Positions 35,182 through 45,726 of a stretch of DNA of 64,000 nucleotides are shown here, in pieces. The stretch covers positions 558,001 to 622,000 of the forward strand of contig JAKSGN010000013.1 in NCBI GenBank assembly GCA_024180945.1, read 5' to 3'. Under the pieces are notes generated by a model. The model was not told where the DNA came from, did not search any database, and saw only the letters and a program-made list of their open reading frames with translations. Numbering within the stretch: the stretch's first letter is position 1; each line of letters opens with the position of its first letter. This DNA is from Macrophomina tecta. Taxonomy: Eukaryota; Ascomycota; Dothideomycetes; Botryosphaeriales; Botryosphaeriaceae. The translations under genes and the position numbers were made by a program.

Positions 35182-38100
35182 ATGCGTTCTTTCAATTTTC
35201 TTGCTCCCTTTGTGGGCACTTCCCTTGCAGCTTACCCTTGGCTGAACGAGCCGGACACTGGGTCAGTGTTCCGTTTAAGTTTCACATGGTTTCTTCCTAA
35301 CTCCCGGGCAGCCTTGAGCGTATCCTCGGTGTCGCGGGGTATGAGCCCCCGAACATCTGCCCTGAGCTCGATCAACTGCAATGCGTCCCGGACTTCGAGT
35401 TCGCAGCCAGGAACTGCTTGAACGCTTCAAGCTACACCTGGTATAGGCACGCTTCAGGCGGTGAATGGACCTACAGGAACAACCTCGACTCCTTCCAGCA
35501 GCTCAGGTTCAGGCCAAGGATGCTGAGAGATGTCTCCAACACCAAGAACACTCTGGGGTAAAGTGTTTCCTTCACGCAGCCTTTGAGCCTGGACTAACGT
35601 CCTTTAAGAACGAGCATCTTAGGTCACAACTTCTCTGCTCCTTTCTTCATTGCTCCGGCTGCTCGTGCTGCCTACTCCAACCCAGATGAGGCGGAGATTG
35701 CTTTCATGAAGGGTGCTTATGCTCAGGACATCCTCTACATGGTTGGTCCACCACGTTCTCGAATAAACTACCATGCACTGACTCGCGCAGCCTGCTCTAT
35801 TCGCTAGCAAGACTATTGAGGAACTTGCTGCAGCCAAGCCCAGCAATGGCTCTCAGGTCACCTTCCAGCAGGTATGTTGGATCCTGATGGAGACCAGGGT
35901 GGCAATCAATTCAATAATATTGACGGTCAATCAATATTGACCAATGTCTTGGCAATCAATCAATCAACTGAGGTCTGTCATTTTCGTCAATCAATCAATT
36001 GCTCCGGGCCAGTTGATTGACGATATTGATTGACGGCTTACCTTGTATAGAAAGCAGCTTTGATGATCATCTCGCTCTTGTGGCGCTCAAGCCACGTCAG
36101 GCTAGCCTTTTATCTGATACACTCTTGGCACACAACGTGTCGGGCACATTCTCTTGGCAGCTAGTATATAAACGCTCTCTCAGAATGGCTAGAAGGGACA
36201 GCTGAATCTGCTCTTTCAGATCCGTTCTACATTTTCTCAGCAGCTCAGCAGCAACTCTCCCACTATCAAGATGGACTCTAGCAACGATCAACACTCTGTT
36301 TTAAGCCTCTCTAGCGCGCCCACTAGCCTCTTTTCCTCTCAACAGGACTCAGATCCTGCGCAACCCACCAATCTTGCCGTTGATGGCCGAGGACCTGTAC
36401 GCGAAGGGTGGGAGTACTTCCCATGGCAGAAATTCCGTGGATATCATGTCACAGAGTCAAAGCAGCGCAGCGGGTGGACTTGGGAGCACGCATATGACAT
36501 TGAGGACGTAGAAGGGCGTACCCGCTGGGTCTGTATGTACTGCGTGCACAAGAAAGCCCACAAACCAGCTAGCTTCGCTGCTGCTGGCACTGATAATCAG
36601 GCAAGGCACCTGGTGACTGAGCACAAGGTTGAGGATCCTACAGGGAAGCGTCACGTCAAACGGGCCAAGATTTCAGTTGCTCAGCGGCTTGGACTGGATA
36701 CGAATAGGCCTTCAGAGCAGGCTATTGTCAATCGCCTTGTCACATCATTCAATCCGGCGTACTTCCAGCAACTACTCACTGATTGGGTCTCATCCGATAA
36801 CATTCCTTTCCGCAAGCTTGAAAGCGAGAGATTCAGGCGCGTTCTAGCTATTTGAATCCTGCAGTAACGTCTACTGGCAGCCTTCCAACACACTCTACTG
36901 TTCGTAAATGGCTACTTGATGAATTCAACCGCCATAAAGGGATCGTTGCTGAGCTTCTTCAGAGCTCACCTGGCCTTATACACCTTGCCTTTGACGGCTG
37001 GACGTCGTGTAATCACCTCTCTCTACTCGGTATTAACGTCTTCTTCCTTACGTTCTCTGGCACGCTTCGCAAGTTCCTTATTGGCCTCCCACACGCCGAA
37101 GGACGGCATACTGGTGACAGCCTTGCGGAAGAGGTAGCCCAGATAATTATGGAATGGGGCATTGGAGGGCAACTTGGCTACTTTGTCACGGATAACGCGT
37201 CAAACAACGACACGTGCATGGACGCGCTAGCTGAAGAGTTTGGCTTCAATCACAAGCACCGCCGCTTGCGCTGCATTGGCCATATCATAAACCTGGTAGT
37301 CCGCCAGATCCTCTTTGGCAAGGAAGCTGACGCGTTCGAGAACGACTGCGCTCAGCCAAAGGAGCTACTCGCTGAGCTCCTACTCTGGCGCAAGAAGGGC
37401 CCTATCGGCAAGCTTCACAATATCGTCCACTGGATTCAGCGCTCAAACCTTGTCTATCAGAGACTGCACCAACTTCAGCGGAACGAGCAAGCGTTGACTG
37501 GCGAAAACGGCCCTACCTACGAGGATATAGAAGATAATGCGACACGATGGAACTCTACCTCCGCCATGATTGAGCGCGCAATCAAGCTACAGTCAGTCAT
37601 TGACGCCCTCGTCCTCCACGAAGTTCAAGAATGGGATAAATACGTCAAGCCTCGCACTGCTAGTAGGACTCAGCCAATGCCAGCTAAGACAAAGAACAAG
37701 CCGGCAATCGTGGATGATTATCTAACCTCAGATGATTGGGCAACTCTTGCTGAATATCACTCCATCTTGAAGCCTTTTCATGAAGTCACAATCAGGCTAC
37801 AAGCCAACCCAACTAGTGGTAGGTTTGGCGGCTTATGGGAAGTCCTTCCATGCATGGAGTACCTGTTGAACAAGCTGGAGGAGGTCAAGATCCGCACAGA
37901 TCAGTATCCTGACTCTCACTTCAAGGTGAACATCAATTTGGGGTGGGCTAAGCTAGATGAGTACTATCAGCTCCTTGATGATACTCCAGCTTACGTCGCA
38001 GCTTGCGCCCTTCACCCTGCCTACCGCTGGGAGTGGATTGAGGATCAGTGGGCATTCAAGAAGAGCTGGATCAAGAAGGCAAAGGCAGCTGTTCTAAAGC

Positions 38101-39493
38101 TCTGGAAGGATGAGTATCAGTCAATTGCTATTGCTGAGGACCCACAGCTACCGCAGAAGCGTAAACGCGAACATCTCAGCGAATTTGACAGCTGGCTTGC
38201 TGCCTCCAGGAGGACCAAGCATCTAGATCTGACCGAGGATGAGTACACCTACTGGCAGCTCGATACCTCTCCTACAGATGACGCAGTCACCAATCCAGTT
38301 GATTACTGGATACTACGCCGCCAGCAATACCCCCGCCTATCACGTATGGCTCTGGACCTCTTTTCTATACCGGCAATGTCGGCAGAGGTGGAGAGGATAT
38401 TCAGTTTGGCAGGACAAATGGTGACGCCATTGCGCAATAGGCTGGAGGCCAATACTATAGCAGTTGGGCAGATACTACGCTCATGGAACGCATAAGGCAT
38501 CATTGAAAGAAGTTGAGGACTCTATACACGCGGGAGTAGCTATAGCTAGCAAGAGTTAGCTAGATTGTATGGCTATCAATCTCAACACTATGCCAAGCAT
38601 CACGAGATTTTGCTACGTGAACCGTGTGTCAATCAATTCAATTCAATCAATATCAACACCTTATTGATCAATCAATTTGACCTTATTGGAAAATCCTATC
38701 AATCAATCAATCTGGACCCGATATTGACGTTGATTGAATTGATTGCCACCCTGATGGAGACATGGCTCAGACACTGACTTCATACCAGCTTTACACCACT
38801 GTCAACGAGACCAATGTCAAAGAGAACATCAAGAGGGCTGAGGCTGTTGGTGCAAAGGCTATTGTCTTCACCATCGATGCCGTCGCCGACGGCGACCGCA
38901 CTCGCGATGCCCGCTACCGTGCCCGCGACAGCCAGGCCACCGACACCGATGAGCTCCAGCCCCTGACCGTAAGCTTGACCTTGCTATATGTATTGCAACC
39001 TGCTCAAAGCTGACAAACATGACAGTGGGACTACTACACCGAGAAGCTCACTCAGTGGACCGACCTCCCGGTCATCCTCAAGGGGGTCTACACCGTCGAG
39101 GACGCCAAGAAGGCCGTCGAGGTCGGCGCCCCTGCCATCTACATCTCCAACCACGGTGGTCGCCAGCTTGATGGCGCCCCATCACCCCTCGAGATTGCCA
39201 TCGAGATTCACGAGCAGGCGCCCGAGGTCTTCGAGAAGCTCGAGGTCTACGCCGACTCCGGCGTCCGTTACGGCACCGATATCCTGAAGCTGCTCGCTCT
39301 CGGCGTCAGGGCTGTCGGCCTGGGCCGTCCCTTCCACTACGCTAACGTATACGGCCAGCCTGGTGTTGAGCGCATGATTGAGCTTCTGAAGCAGGAGATC
39401 ATCAATGATGCGGGCAACTTGGGTCTGTCCAACCTGTGGGATATCAACGCAGACTACTTGAACTTGGAGAAGCTCAAGTGCAATGGTTGGTAG
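35182..39493 (+). CDS. FMN-dependent 2-hydroxyacid dehydrogenase/oxidase, with a transposon in intron 4
   Basis: Member of the FMN-dependent alpha-hydroxyacid dehydrogenase family (lactate/glycolate oxidase fold, no cytochrome b5 domain). Exons 35182-35261, 35312-35557, 35609-35741, 35791-35871, 38789-38968, 39026-39493; 395 residues, all in frame. Introns 1-3 and 5 are 49-57 bp; intron 4 (35872-38788) is 2,917 bp because it contains a whole hAT element. The N-terminus (MRSFNFLAPFVGTSLAAYPW) looks like a short signal peptide. Motifs: SSYTWYRHASGGEW, FRPRMLRDVSNTKN, FFIAPAARA, QQLYTTVNET across the interrupted intron, VILKGV (Lys), the active-site ISNHGGRQLDGAPS with catalytic His, and the FMN phosphate site DSGVRYGTDILK plus ALGVRAVGLGRP. 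Substrate is not predictable. Whether the long intron is still spliced is unknown. Confidence 0.88.
35887..35894 (+). repeat. Left target-site duplication of the hAT element
   Basis: ATGGAGAC, directly before the left end; identical to the 8 bases at 38754-38761. Eight bp is the hallmark duplication of hAT insertion. Confidence 0.93.
35895..38753 (+). mobile_element. hAT-superfamily DNA transposon, 2,859 bp, inserted in an intron
   Basis: Bounded by terminal inverted repeats matching over 21 bp (35895-35915 and 38733-38753, starting CAGGGTGGCAATC) and flanked by the 8-bp duplication ATGGAGAC. Both ends also carry dense subterminal copies of CAATCAAT-type motifs in direct and inverted orientation (about 35904-36035 and 38627-38745), the expected transposase-binding arrays. 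A TATA box (TATATAAA, 36165-36172) precedes the transposase ORF at 36271. The element lies on the same strand as the host gene. Matching ends, an intact duplication and a nearly complete transposase suggest a recent insertion; the coding part is not AT-skewed, so there is no obvious RIP damage. Confidence 0.95.
36271..38495 (+). pseudogene. hAT transposase, disrupted by a one-base frameshift
   Basis: Transposase with an N-terminal BED-type zinc finger (residues about 80-120: CMYC then H-x4-H in RHLVTEH), an RNase H-like catalytic core with the expected acidic motifs (AFDGWTS; FVTDNASNND), and the C-terminal hAT dimerisation domain (PAMSAEVERIFSLAGQMV ... RNRLEANTI). The first frame 36271-36855 stops at TGA 36853-36855, directly after RRVLAI; the second frame continues from LNPAVTSTGSLP to the stop at 38495. 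The usual sequence there is a Tyr-Leu-Asn-Pro junction, so one base seems to be missing near 36849-36853. Total about 740 residues. It is either inactive, a sequencing error, or expressed by frameshifting; I favour loss of function. No splice sites explain the shift. Confidence 0.88.
38754..38761 (+). repeat. Right target-site duplication of the hAT element
   Basis: ATGGAGAC, identical to 35887-35894. Removing the element and one copy restores a 50-bp intron (GTATGT donor, CACTGAC branch site, CAG acceptor at 38786-38788). Confidence 0.93.
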
Positions 39494-39978
39494 ATATAGT
39501 TGTGCACCTCATTGCACGAGATGATGGTCGGCGTATTCCGACTCCTTTCTTCTTTGTTTGTGTATGGAGACTTTTTACAAATCAATCTCGGCTATGTTAC
39601 TGATTCTCCAGGATGCTTTCTCTCACCATGCCGACTTCTGCTGTGCTCTACAGTTCTCGGACTCAGCGATAATCTACCCTGCCGCAAATACCTAAGCAGT
39701 TACAATTGGGCTGCGATCTGAGGTATCCAATGACGTCCCACTCGCTGTTCTTGGAAAGTGGGCGGATTGCGGGGTATCTGTCGGGCTTCGCAGTGATAAG
39801 GTGATTTGATAAGGACGACCTTATTCCGACATCTCATCTCGCTGTCGTCGGGCTTCCCAATTTCTCTCATATTATATATTGTCATGTGTGACTGTCCAGA
39901 CAAGTGTATTTTTTGATCATTCTTTTCGCATTCCCTTCCCCACTTGCCCCTGAAGTCTGTGGTACTTACAAGCGTGTC
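39494..39978. other. Intergenic FMN dehydrogenase / dihydropyrimidinase
   Basis: 485 bp, AT-richer than the flanking exons. No gene recognised. Confidence 0.4.
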
Positions 39979-41611
39979 ATGGCCGAGTATGACCTCCTTA
40001 TTATCAATGGAGTGCTGGTCACGGATGAGGAGCTTGGAGATTTCGACATTGCGGTCAAGAATGAGAAGATCGAGGCTTTGCGGCCAAGAGGGGGTTTCAG
40101 TGGTGTCAAAGCTGAGAGGACCATTGATGCTGAAGGGGGGTATGTGATGCCTGGTGAGGCGACCAGGATACTGAGTAGGAGGTTGGCAACTGACCGTGGT
40201 TTTAGGCGGCGTTGATGCCCATGTGCATCTAGAGGAGCCGCCCCTGTTCGGGAATGGGTCAACAGCGGATACTTACGAAACTGGTAGGTAGCCCCATATC
40301 GACTTACTTCCATTCCACATCCTGCCCGCTTGACTTCAAAGTCTCTACTTCATGTTGAACTGCTACTTCATCTCACTTTTAACCCCGTTTCTCAGCTTGG
40401 CCCACTAATTGACCATTCCGCAGGCAGTCGCTCAGCAATAGCCGGTGGCACGACAACAATCATCACCTTCGCCCCGCAACGCAAGACCGAGCCCTCCCTC
40501 CTCGACACCCTCCGTGCCACGCACGCCAAAGCCGCCGGTAACTGCTACTGCGACTATGCCTTCCACCTCCTCGTCGCTAACCCCAGCGCCACTGCACTCT
40601 CCGAATTCCCTGTCCTCCGCACCAGCGAAGGCATCTCCTCCCTCAAGATCTACATGACCTATGAAGCGCTCCAACTCGCGGACGACCATGATCCACGCCG
40701 AGAACGGCGGCGTCGTGGCCTGGCTAACGCGGCAGCTCGAGCAGCGCGCCCGCTTCGCCCCCAAGTACCACGCCGCCGCGCACCCACCCGCCGCCGAGTC
40801 CGAGGCCACCTTCCGCGCCATCGCCCTCGCCGAGATCGTTGACGCGCCCATCCTCATCGTGCACGTCAGCTCGCCCCTCGCCGCTCGACACATCCGCGAG
40901 GCACGGCAGCGCGAGAGGGCGCTGCCCGTCTTCGCCAAGACTTGCCCCCAGTACCTCTTCCTCACGCGCGCGGACCTCGATCAGCCGGGCTTCGAGGGCG
41001 CGAAGTGCGTCTGCGCGCCCCCGCCGAGGGAGGGCGCGGCGGACCATGAGGCCATTTGGGAGGGGTTGAGAGATGGCACGTTCGCGGTGTTGAGCTCGGA
41101 TCACTGCCCTTTTTCGTTTGACGATCGCGTCAGTGGGAAGAAGAGCGTCGTCAGCGAGGAGTTTCCGGTCGGCAGGTTCAAGGCCATCCCGAACGGGATT
41201 CCGGGCGTGGAGACGCGGCTGGCGTTGGTGCTGGGGGCGGGGAGGCTGGATTTAAGGCGGTTTGTACAAGTCACCGCTGCGGATCCGGCGCGGTTGTATG
41301 GACTGTGGCCGAGGAAGGGGGCGCTGGAGCCGCGCGTGAGTGATGCGGACTTGACGATTTGGTATCCGGAGGGGGCAATGGGGCAGTTCGTGTTGAGGAA
41401 TGAGATGTTGCATCACGATGTGGATTATACGCCGTATGAGGGGCGGGAATTTGCGAACTGGCCGCGCTATACTGTGTTGAGGGGGAAGGTGGTTTGGGAT
41501 CGGGATGGCGGCGGAGTGATTGGTGGGAAGGGTTATGGGCAGTTTTTGAGGAGAGACGCGAGCAGTTTGGCCAGGAGTAGATTTGCAGGAGAGTGGGACG
41601 TTGAAGCTTGA
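39979..41611 (+). pseudogene. Dihydropyrimidinase (hydantoinase family) with internal deletion and frameshift
   Basis: Amidohydrolase opening dihydrouracil in reductive pyrimidine catabolism. Exons 39979-40153, 40206-40283, 40424-41611 (introns 52 and 140 bp). All binuclear-metal ligands are recognisable: DAHVHLEE (two His), SSLKIYMTYEAL (carbamylated Lys), TTMIHAENG (His), LIVHVSS (His) and SSDHCPF (Asp). The lesion is at 40681-40690: frame one reads YEALQLADD and then runs into Arg-rich nonsense to a stop at 40842, while the sequence resumes in the next frame at TTMIHAENGG. About 15 residues usually found between these blocks (the helix before the metal His) are missing. No GT-AG pair explains the jump, so the enzyme is probably truncated. 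An assembly collapse is the alternative. The last exon is notably GC-rich. Confidence 0.82.
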
Positions 41612-42489
41612 AAGGTCATGGCATTCGGTGAATGCCGAGCAAGAGCTGGACCATTCGGAGGTCTGGTGGGAATAGTCTCCGAGTGCCCGAAGGAACCATG
41701 CACGAGTGCGTCACTTATGCCCACTTCCTGGGCGTTCTCCCGTGTCATTCTCGATTATGTCTCCTTTGCCGCTTGGAAACCCCAAAGGCTATGTCTTTGC
41801 TTGTCTCGTGATCAGAGGTTGAGCGATATACTTTGTAGATTGGGTGCTGCTACCCGCTGCACGTTTGACTGTGTGCGACATCATTCGTTTATTTACAGTC
41901 TTTAACTTTAAACTTACCGCCACACCTTAACTATGTAAAACACCTATGGTTCTGCCTTTATCATGATACAAATACTAGAGAGAAATCTCAAAGCAGAAGG
42001 GCAACGGCCTGGAAGGATCATGATTTATAAAAACTGCCCACTTGGAGGGCGCGCTCCACGGAAGTAATCCGTAAACGGCCGTTCTTGGCCTACGGCAACT
42101 ACGGAATCTCCGTACTCCGGGCAATGAAGCAGGTGTACAGACGTGGGTCAGATCGGCTTCCCCACCTCTTTACCTCCGCCTTGGCGAGCCTTACCTCTCA
42201 GGGATCATGATTGCCTCTCCCTTACTAGCGATTGCTTCGGAAAGCAGAGCGTGACAACCTGGAGGCAAGGGAATGACAAACCGATATTGCCATTTTCTGT
42301 AGGATTTTCGCATTGCATGTTCCCTCTTCGCGCGAGGAAAGGCCGTTAAATCCGCCTGCTTCTACTTATATTAATTTTGCCGCCTCTATTAGGTCTTGAA
42401 TGACAATTCAGAGTCGCCAGTGAACCCTGTTCGTAATTTTTTTTTTGTGCTTGTCCGAGCGAACCTGCAGACGGCCAGTAGGAGTAACT
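41612..42489. other. Intergenic region before the cupin gene
   Basis: 880 bp, with several imperfect inverted segments around 42056-42125 and no coding potential recognised. Contains the cupin gene promoter. Confidence 0.4.
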
Positions 42490-43269
42490 ATGAGTTCTCA
42501 GGAGATCATTAAGAGGCTGCGGCTGGGTGAGGTGAGTTACAGCATAGAAGCATCGGAAGCAGTAAGACACTTATCGCACTGGAAGGGAGCACGCATGGAG
42601 ATTATCATCGATCACGCCCTTCCTGAAGACGCGATCGAGAGAGTGACAATTCTGAACTACTCCGAAAACAGACCCGGCTCTGTCTTTCACGTTCCAGCTC
42701 ATTGGCATAAGGTATGTGCGTCTCTCCTATTCAAGGTTGTTTCTCCTCCGTTTTCACACTGACACGCATGGTACAGCATCACTCTGAGTATATCAGTGTA
42801 CATGAAGGGCGATGCATGATAACACTTGACGGCAAAACGCGCATTGTACACGCTGACGACCCAGACCCTACCGTATACATACCAGCCTGGCACACGCACA
42901 GTATGCAGGGCTTTGAAGGGGAGAAGTTGGTTCTTCAGGAGAGAGCAGATCCCGCCGGGCTATACAAAGCAGAGTGAGTCTGCCCATATAATCTTGTAGG
43001 AGCTGGTTCAAGCTTCATGCCTGCTCACTGTGTCCAAAGATTCTTCAATGATATGATGTCCCAAGGAAGTATGCCAGGCTTTTGGCACGCTATGCGAGCC
43101 TTCTATGATGGAGACACATGGGTTGCATTACCTGGGAATATCGGAATTGTGGATCAAGCTGTAAGTGCAGTTATGTGCCGATTGATGACTGTTGCTGAAA
43201 ATAGCCCAGTTTACGCTTGTGTTCGGAACTATCGCGAAGTTGATTGAGTCTCCGAAGGCAACTTTGTAG
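42490..43269 (+). CDS. Small cupin-domain protein
   Basis: Four exons: 42490-42711, 42777-42973, 43040-43160, 43210-43269; introns 65, 66 and 49 bp; 199 residues. The join over intron 1 builds the first cupin motif, HVPAHWHKHHSEYISVHEGR, with metal-type His and Glu residues; the second motif PAWHTHSMQGFEGEKLVLQE follows 25 residues later. The acceptor at 43039 gives GA-A in KAEFFNDMM, and the last exon supplies FTLVFGTIAKLIESPKATL. The C-terminal part (MPGFWHAMRAFYDGD) is hydrophobic. Enzyme activity is not predictable; many fungal cupins are dioxygenases, isomerases or metabolite-cluster accessories. The start is the first ATG giving a plausible N-terminus; the frame is open 15 codons upstream. 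Confidence 0.82.
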
Positions 43270-43543
43270 CATGCTGTCAGTGGGCAGTTTCTCGGCAACT
43301 AGTTACTCTTTCGTTCATACTAATGAGGAAAGGGGTCGAGAGATGGAGAGCCTCAATCTGTTGGTCTTCCGAAGGCAATACCGATTTTTGTATTATTATC
43401 TCGGCAGTCTCCTCTCAGGCATGCAGTGAGGTTGGCGTGCACCTACCGGGATTACATTCTGCTAGGTTTCATGCGTGGAATGTCAAGACGCATTGCAATA
43501 GCGAAATGGAAAGAGACACCTTTCCACATTTCAGCCTGGGTAT

Positions 43544-44909
43544 TTATGCCTCGTCATCGGAACTTGAATAGTTCGCGTCGGCAGCCTGTTCCCTCGCCAG
43601 GATCTCCTTCCACTTCTCCGCAAATTCGCGCATGCCTCCTTCACCAGCTTGACTTGCATCCACAACATCCTTGGGTAGCTTGTGGGCACTGTAGGCCGGT
43701 GATGCAAATGAATAAGCCTCTGGATCGTCCTTCTTGACCAGCCGGAGTTCGGGTATCCAAATCTCCTCATCCGCTTCGTCATCTGAATCCGAAACCGGAG
43801 TTTCCGTCTTTGCGTCGGAATCGTCATCTTCGTCAGCCGACTTTGATAGCGCTGCTGTGTCTGTGCCCAATGCAGCAGCATTTTGAGGAGCGAGTTTCAA
43901 CCTAACGAACCCCTCCTTTTCTTCCTCCTCCTTTTCCTTCTTCATCTTCGCCTCGAATTCCTCTGGCCCATCCATGGTCAAGAGCTCAAGCCAACTGAAT
44001 AGTAGGGGATCGGTCCTCTGAGCCCAAGGATTGATATCTATCAGCCAGACTTTGTCGTACTTCGGCGGAACATAGACGTCGAATACGAAGTTCGGGTCAG
44101 GGAAGTTATCGCGCAAGTTATCATCGAAGAACGATTGCATAACAGAGCGCAACTGTCCGACCATGGGACTCAAGAACTCGTAGTGGTTTGGGTCGCGCTG
44201 AGTGACTGCAAGCAGGCGGCGATTTCGGACGAAGCAGCGGAACTCCACCGAAGGGTTTATCATGAAGAACTTGCGCAGGACGAGATGGTAGGGAACCTCG
44301 GGCACGGTTGCGTTTCCTCCCTCATCTTCCGTATCGGCGAAAGCATGTTCGAGATCGTGCGTGATGAAATCAGAGCTCTTCAACATCATGTATATATCCC
44401 CTGGAGTCCGACAGTCCATCGTGTTCGTCGCGTTGATCCATGTGGCATCCTTTGGAGCGGACCAGTTCAGCTTGGGGCACACTCTGCCACCCAGCTCGGT
44501 GATTGTGTCTCTTATAGCATTATGCACATCGGGCCACTCCCTTGACGGGTCGTCATCGCCGTCGTCTCCGTCTTCCTCTGGATTCTCGGCGGAGGAAAAG
44601 ATGCCGCTGTCATCGTCGGACCAGTCACGTCGAGCGGCGTCGTTGTCGGGCGGAAGTACAATGCCGTCGGCGCGCAGGTATTCGAGAAAGGGCCGCGAGA
44701 GTGGTATGAGGCGGGCTTTGGGGGTCACCTTGCGGTATCTGCGAACGAGGCAATCCAATTAGTGAATGAGTCCATCGGCTGGTGGCGGGGCGGACTTACC
44801 TGGGATGCCAGGCATGGAAGGAGCAGTTGAGAATGTGCTGCTTCGTGACGGGCGGGAAAGGAAGGCGCGTCAGAGGTGCCGCTTGCGATTGTTGCTCGAC
44901 GTCCGCCAT
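43544..44909 (-). CDS. CDC123: Cell division cycle protein 123 (eIF2 assembly factor)
   Basis: ATP-grasp-like chaperone that assembles the eIF2 heterotrimer and so supports translation initiation. Exons on the minus strand: 44909-44800 and 44738-43544; the 61-bp intron splits an Arg codon in [20 protein letters not shown]; 434 residues. Motifs: [12 protein letters not shown] near residue 25, the acidic linker [64 protein letters not shown] (ATP/Mg-binding region) and [16 protein letters not shown]. The tail is very acidic ([19 protein letters not shown]). Divergent from CWC21 with about 200 bp between starts. Confidence 0.95.
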
Positions 44910-45110
44910 GGCCGCTGGTTGAGAAAGACTAGGATTGGAGGCGCACAAAAAGTGCTGCAGCGGACTCATGCGGTGGAGGGGCGTCATCGCGGAGCCAAAT
45001 GACTTGTGCCGCCGGACCGCGACAGCGCCGTCACCTCGCCCGCCGCCTGAGAGGTACTGCCTTGGCCCACGCCTGCGATCCACTCGCACACGAAGAACCC
45101 GAGAACAACC

Positions 45111-45726
45111 ATGTCTTCCAACGTCGGCCTCAGCACGCCCCGCGGCAGTGGCACCTCTGGCTACGTCCAGCGCAACCTTTCGCTCCTCAGACCACGCGAT
45201 CAGGCCGCGCCCTACACCAAGGACTACGACCACATCAAGCAGCACCGCCAGCGCCAGCCCGACAAGGATATCCTCGAACACGACCGCAAGCGCGAAATCG
45301 AGGTCAAGGTTTTCGAGCTCCGCGACCGTCTGGAGGATGAAGGGTAAGCCGGCTCTCGCTAGCCTGTGGAAAGTGAGTTGAATGCTGACCCTACCTTTCA
45401 GTGTTGACGAGGACGAAATCGACGACCAGTGCGATGCCCTCCGCAAGAAGCTCCAGAAAGAAGCAGACGCCTCGAATGAACGTCTCGACAAAGCGAAAGC
45501 CCGCAACCTCAAGCAACACCAGGTCCACGAGCTCGCCGCCGCCAAGATTGAGGAGAGCGAGAAGCTAAGGAAAGCCTTGGGCATCAGGGAGGATTACGAA
45601 GAGGGCAGTCACTGGAAAAGACAGGAAGAGAGGCTGCGTGAGGCAATGAGGAAGGATGCCGATGACGAGCTCGAGCGCGTCAAAGAGGAAGACTCCCGCA
45701 GGGTGAATAGGAAGAGCAGCGAATAA
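45111..45726 (+). CDS. CWC21: Pre-mRNA splicing factor Cwc21
   Basis: Small spliceosomal protein, homologous to the N-terminus of human SRRM2, bound near Prp8/Snu114 in activated spliceosomes. Exons 45111-45343 and 45402-45726; 58-bp intron; 185 residues. The N-terminal half has the family start MSSNVGLSTPRGSGTSGYVQ and RNLSLLRPRD; the cwf21 domain spans about residues 50-95 (ILEHDRKREIEVKVFELRD then LEDEGVDEDEIDDQCDALRK across the intron). The C-terminal half is a charged helix with ALGIREDYEEGSHWKRQEER, longer than in yeast but common in filamentous fungi. The start follows a context AACCATGTC. Confidence 0.94.
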
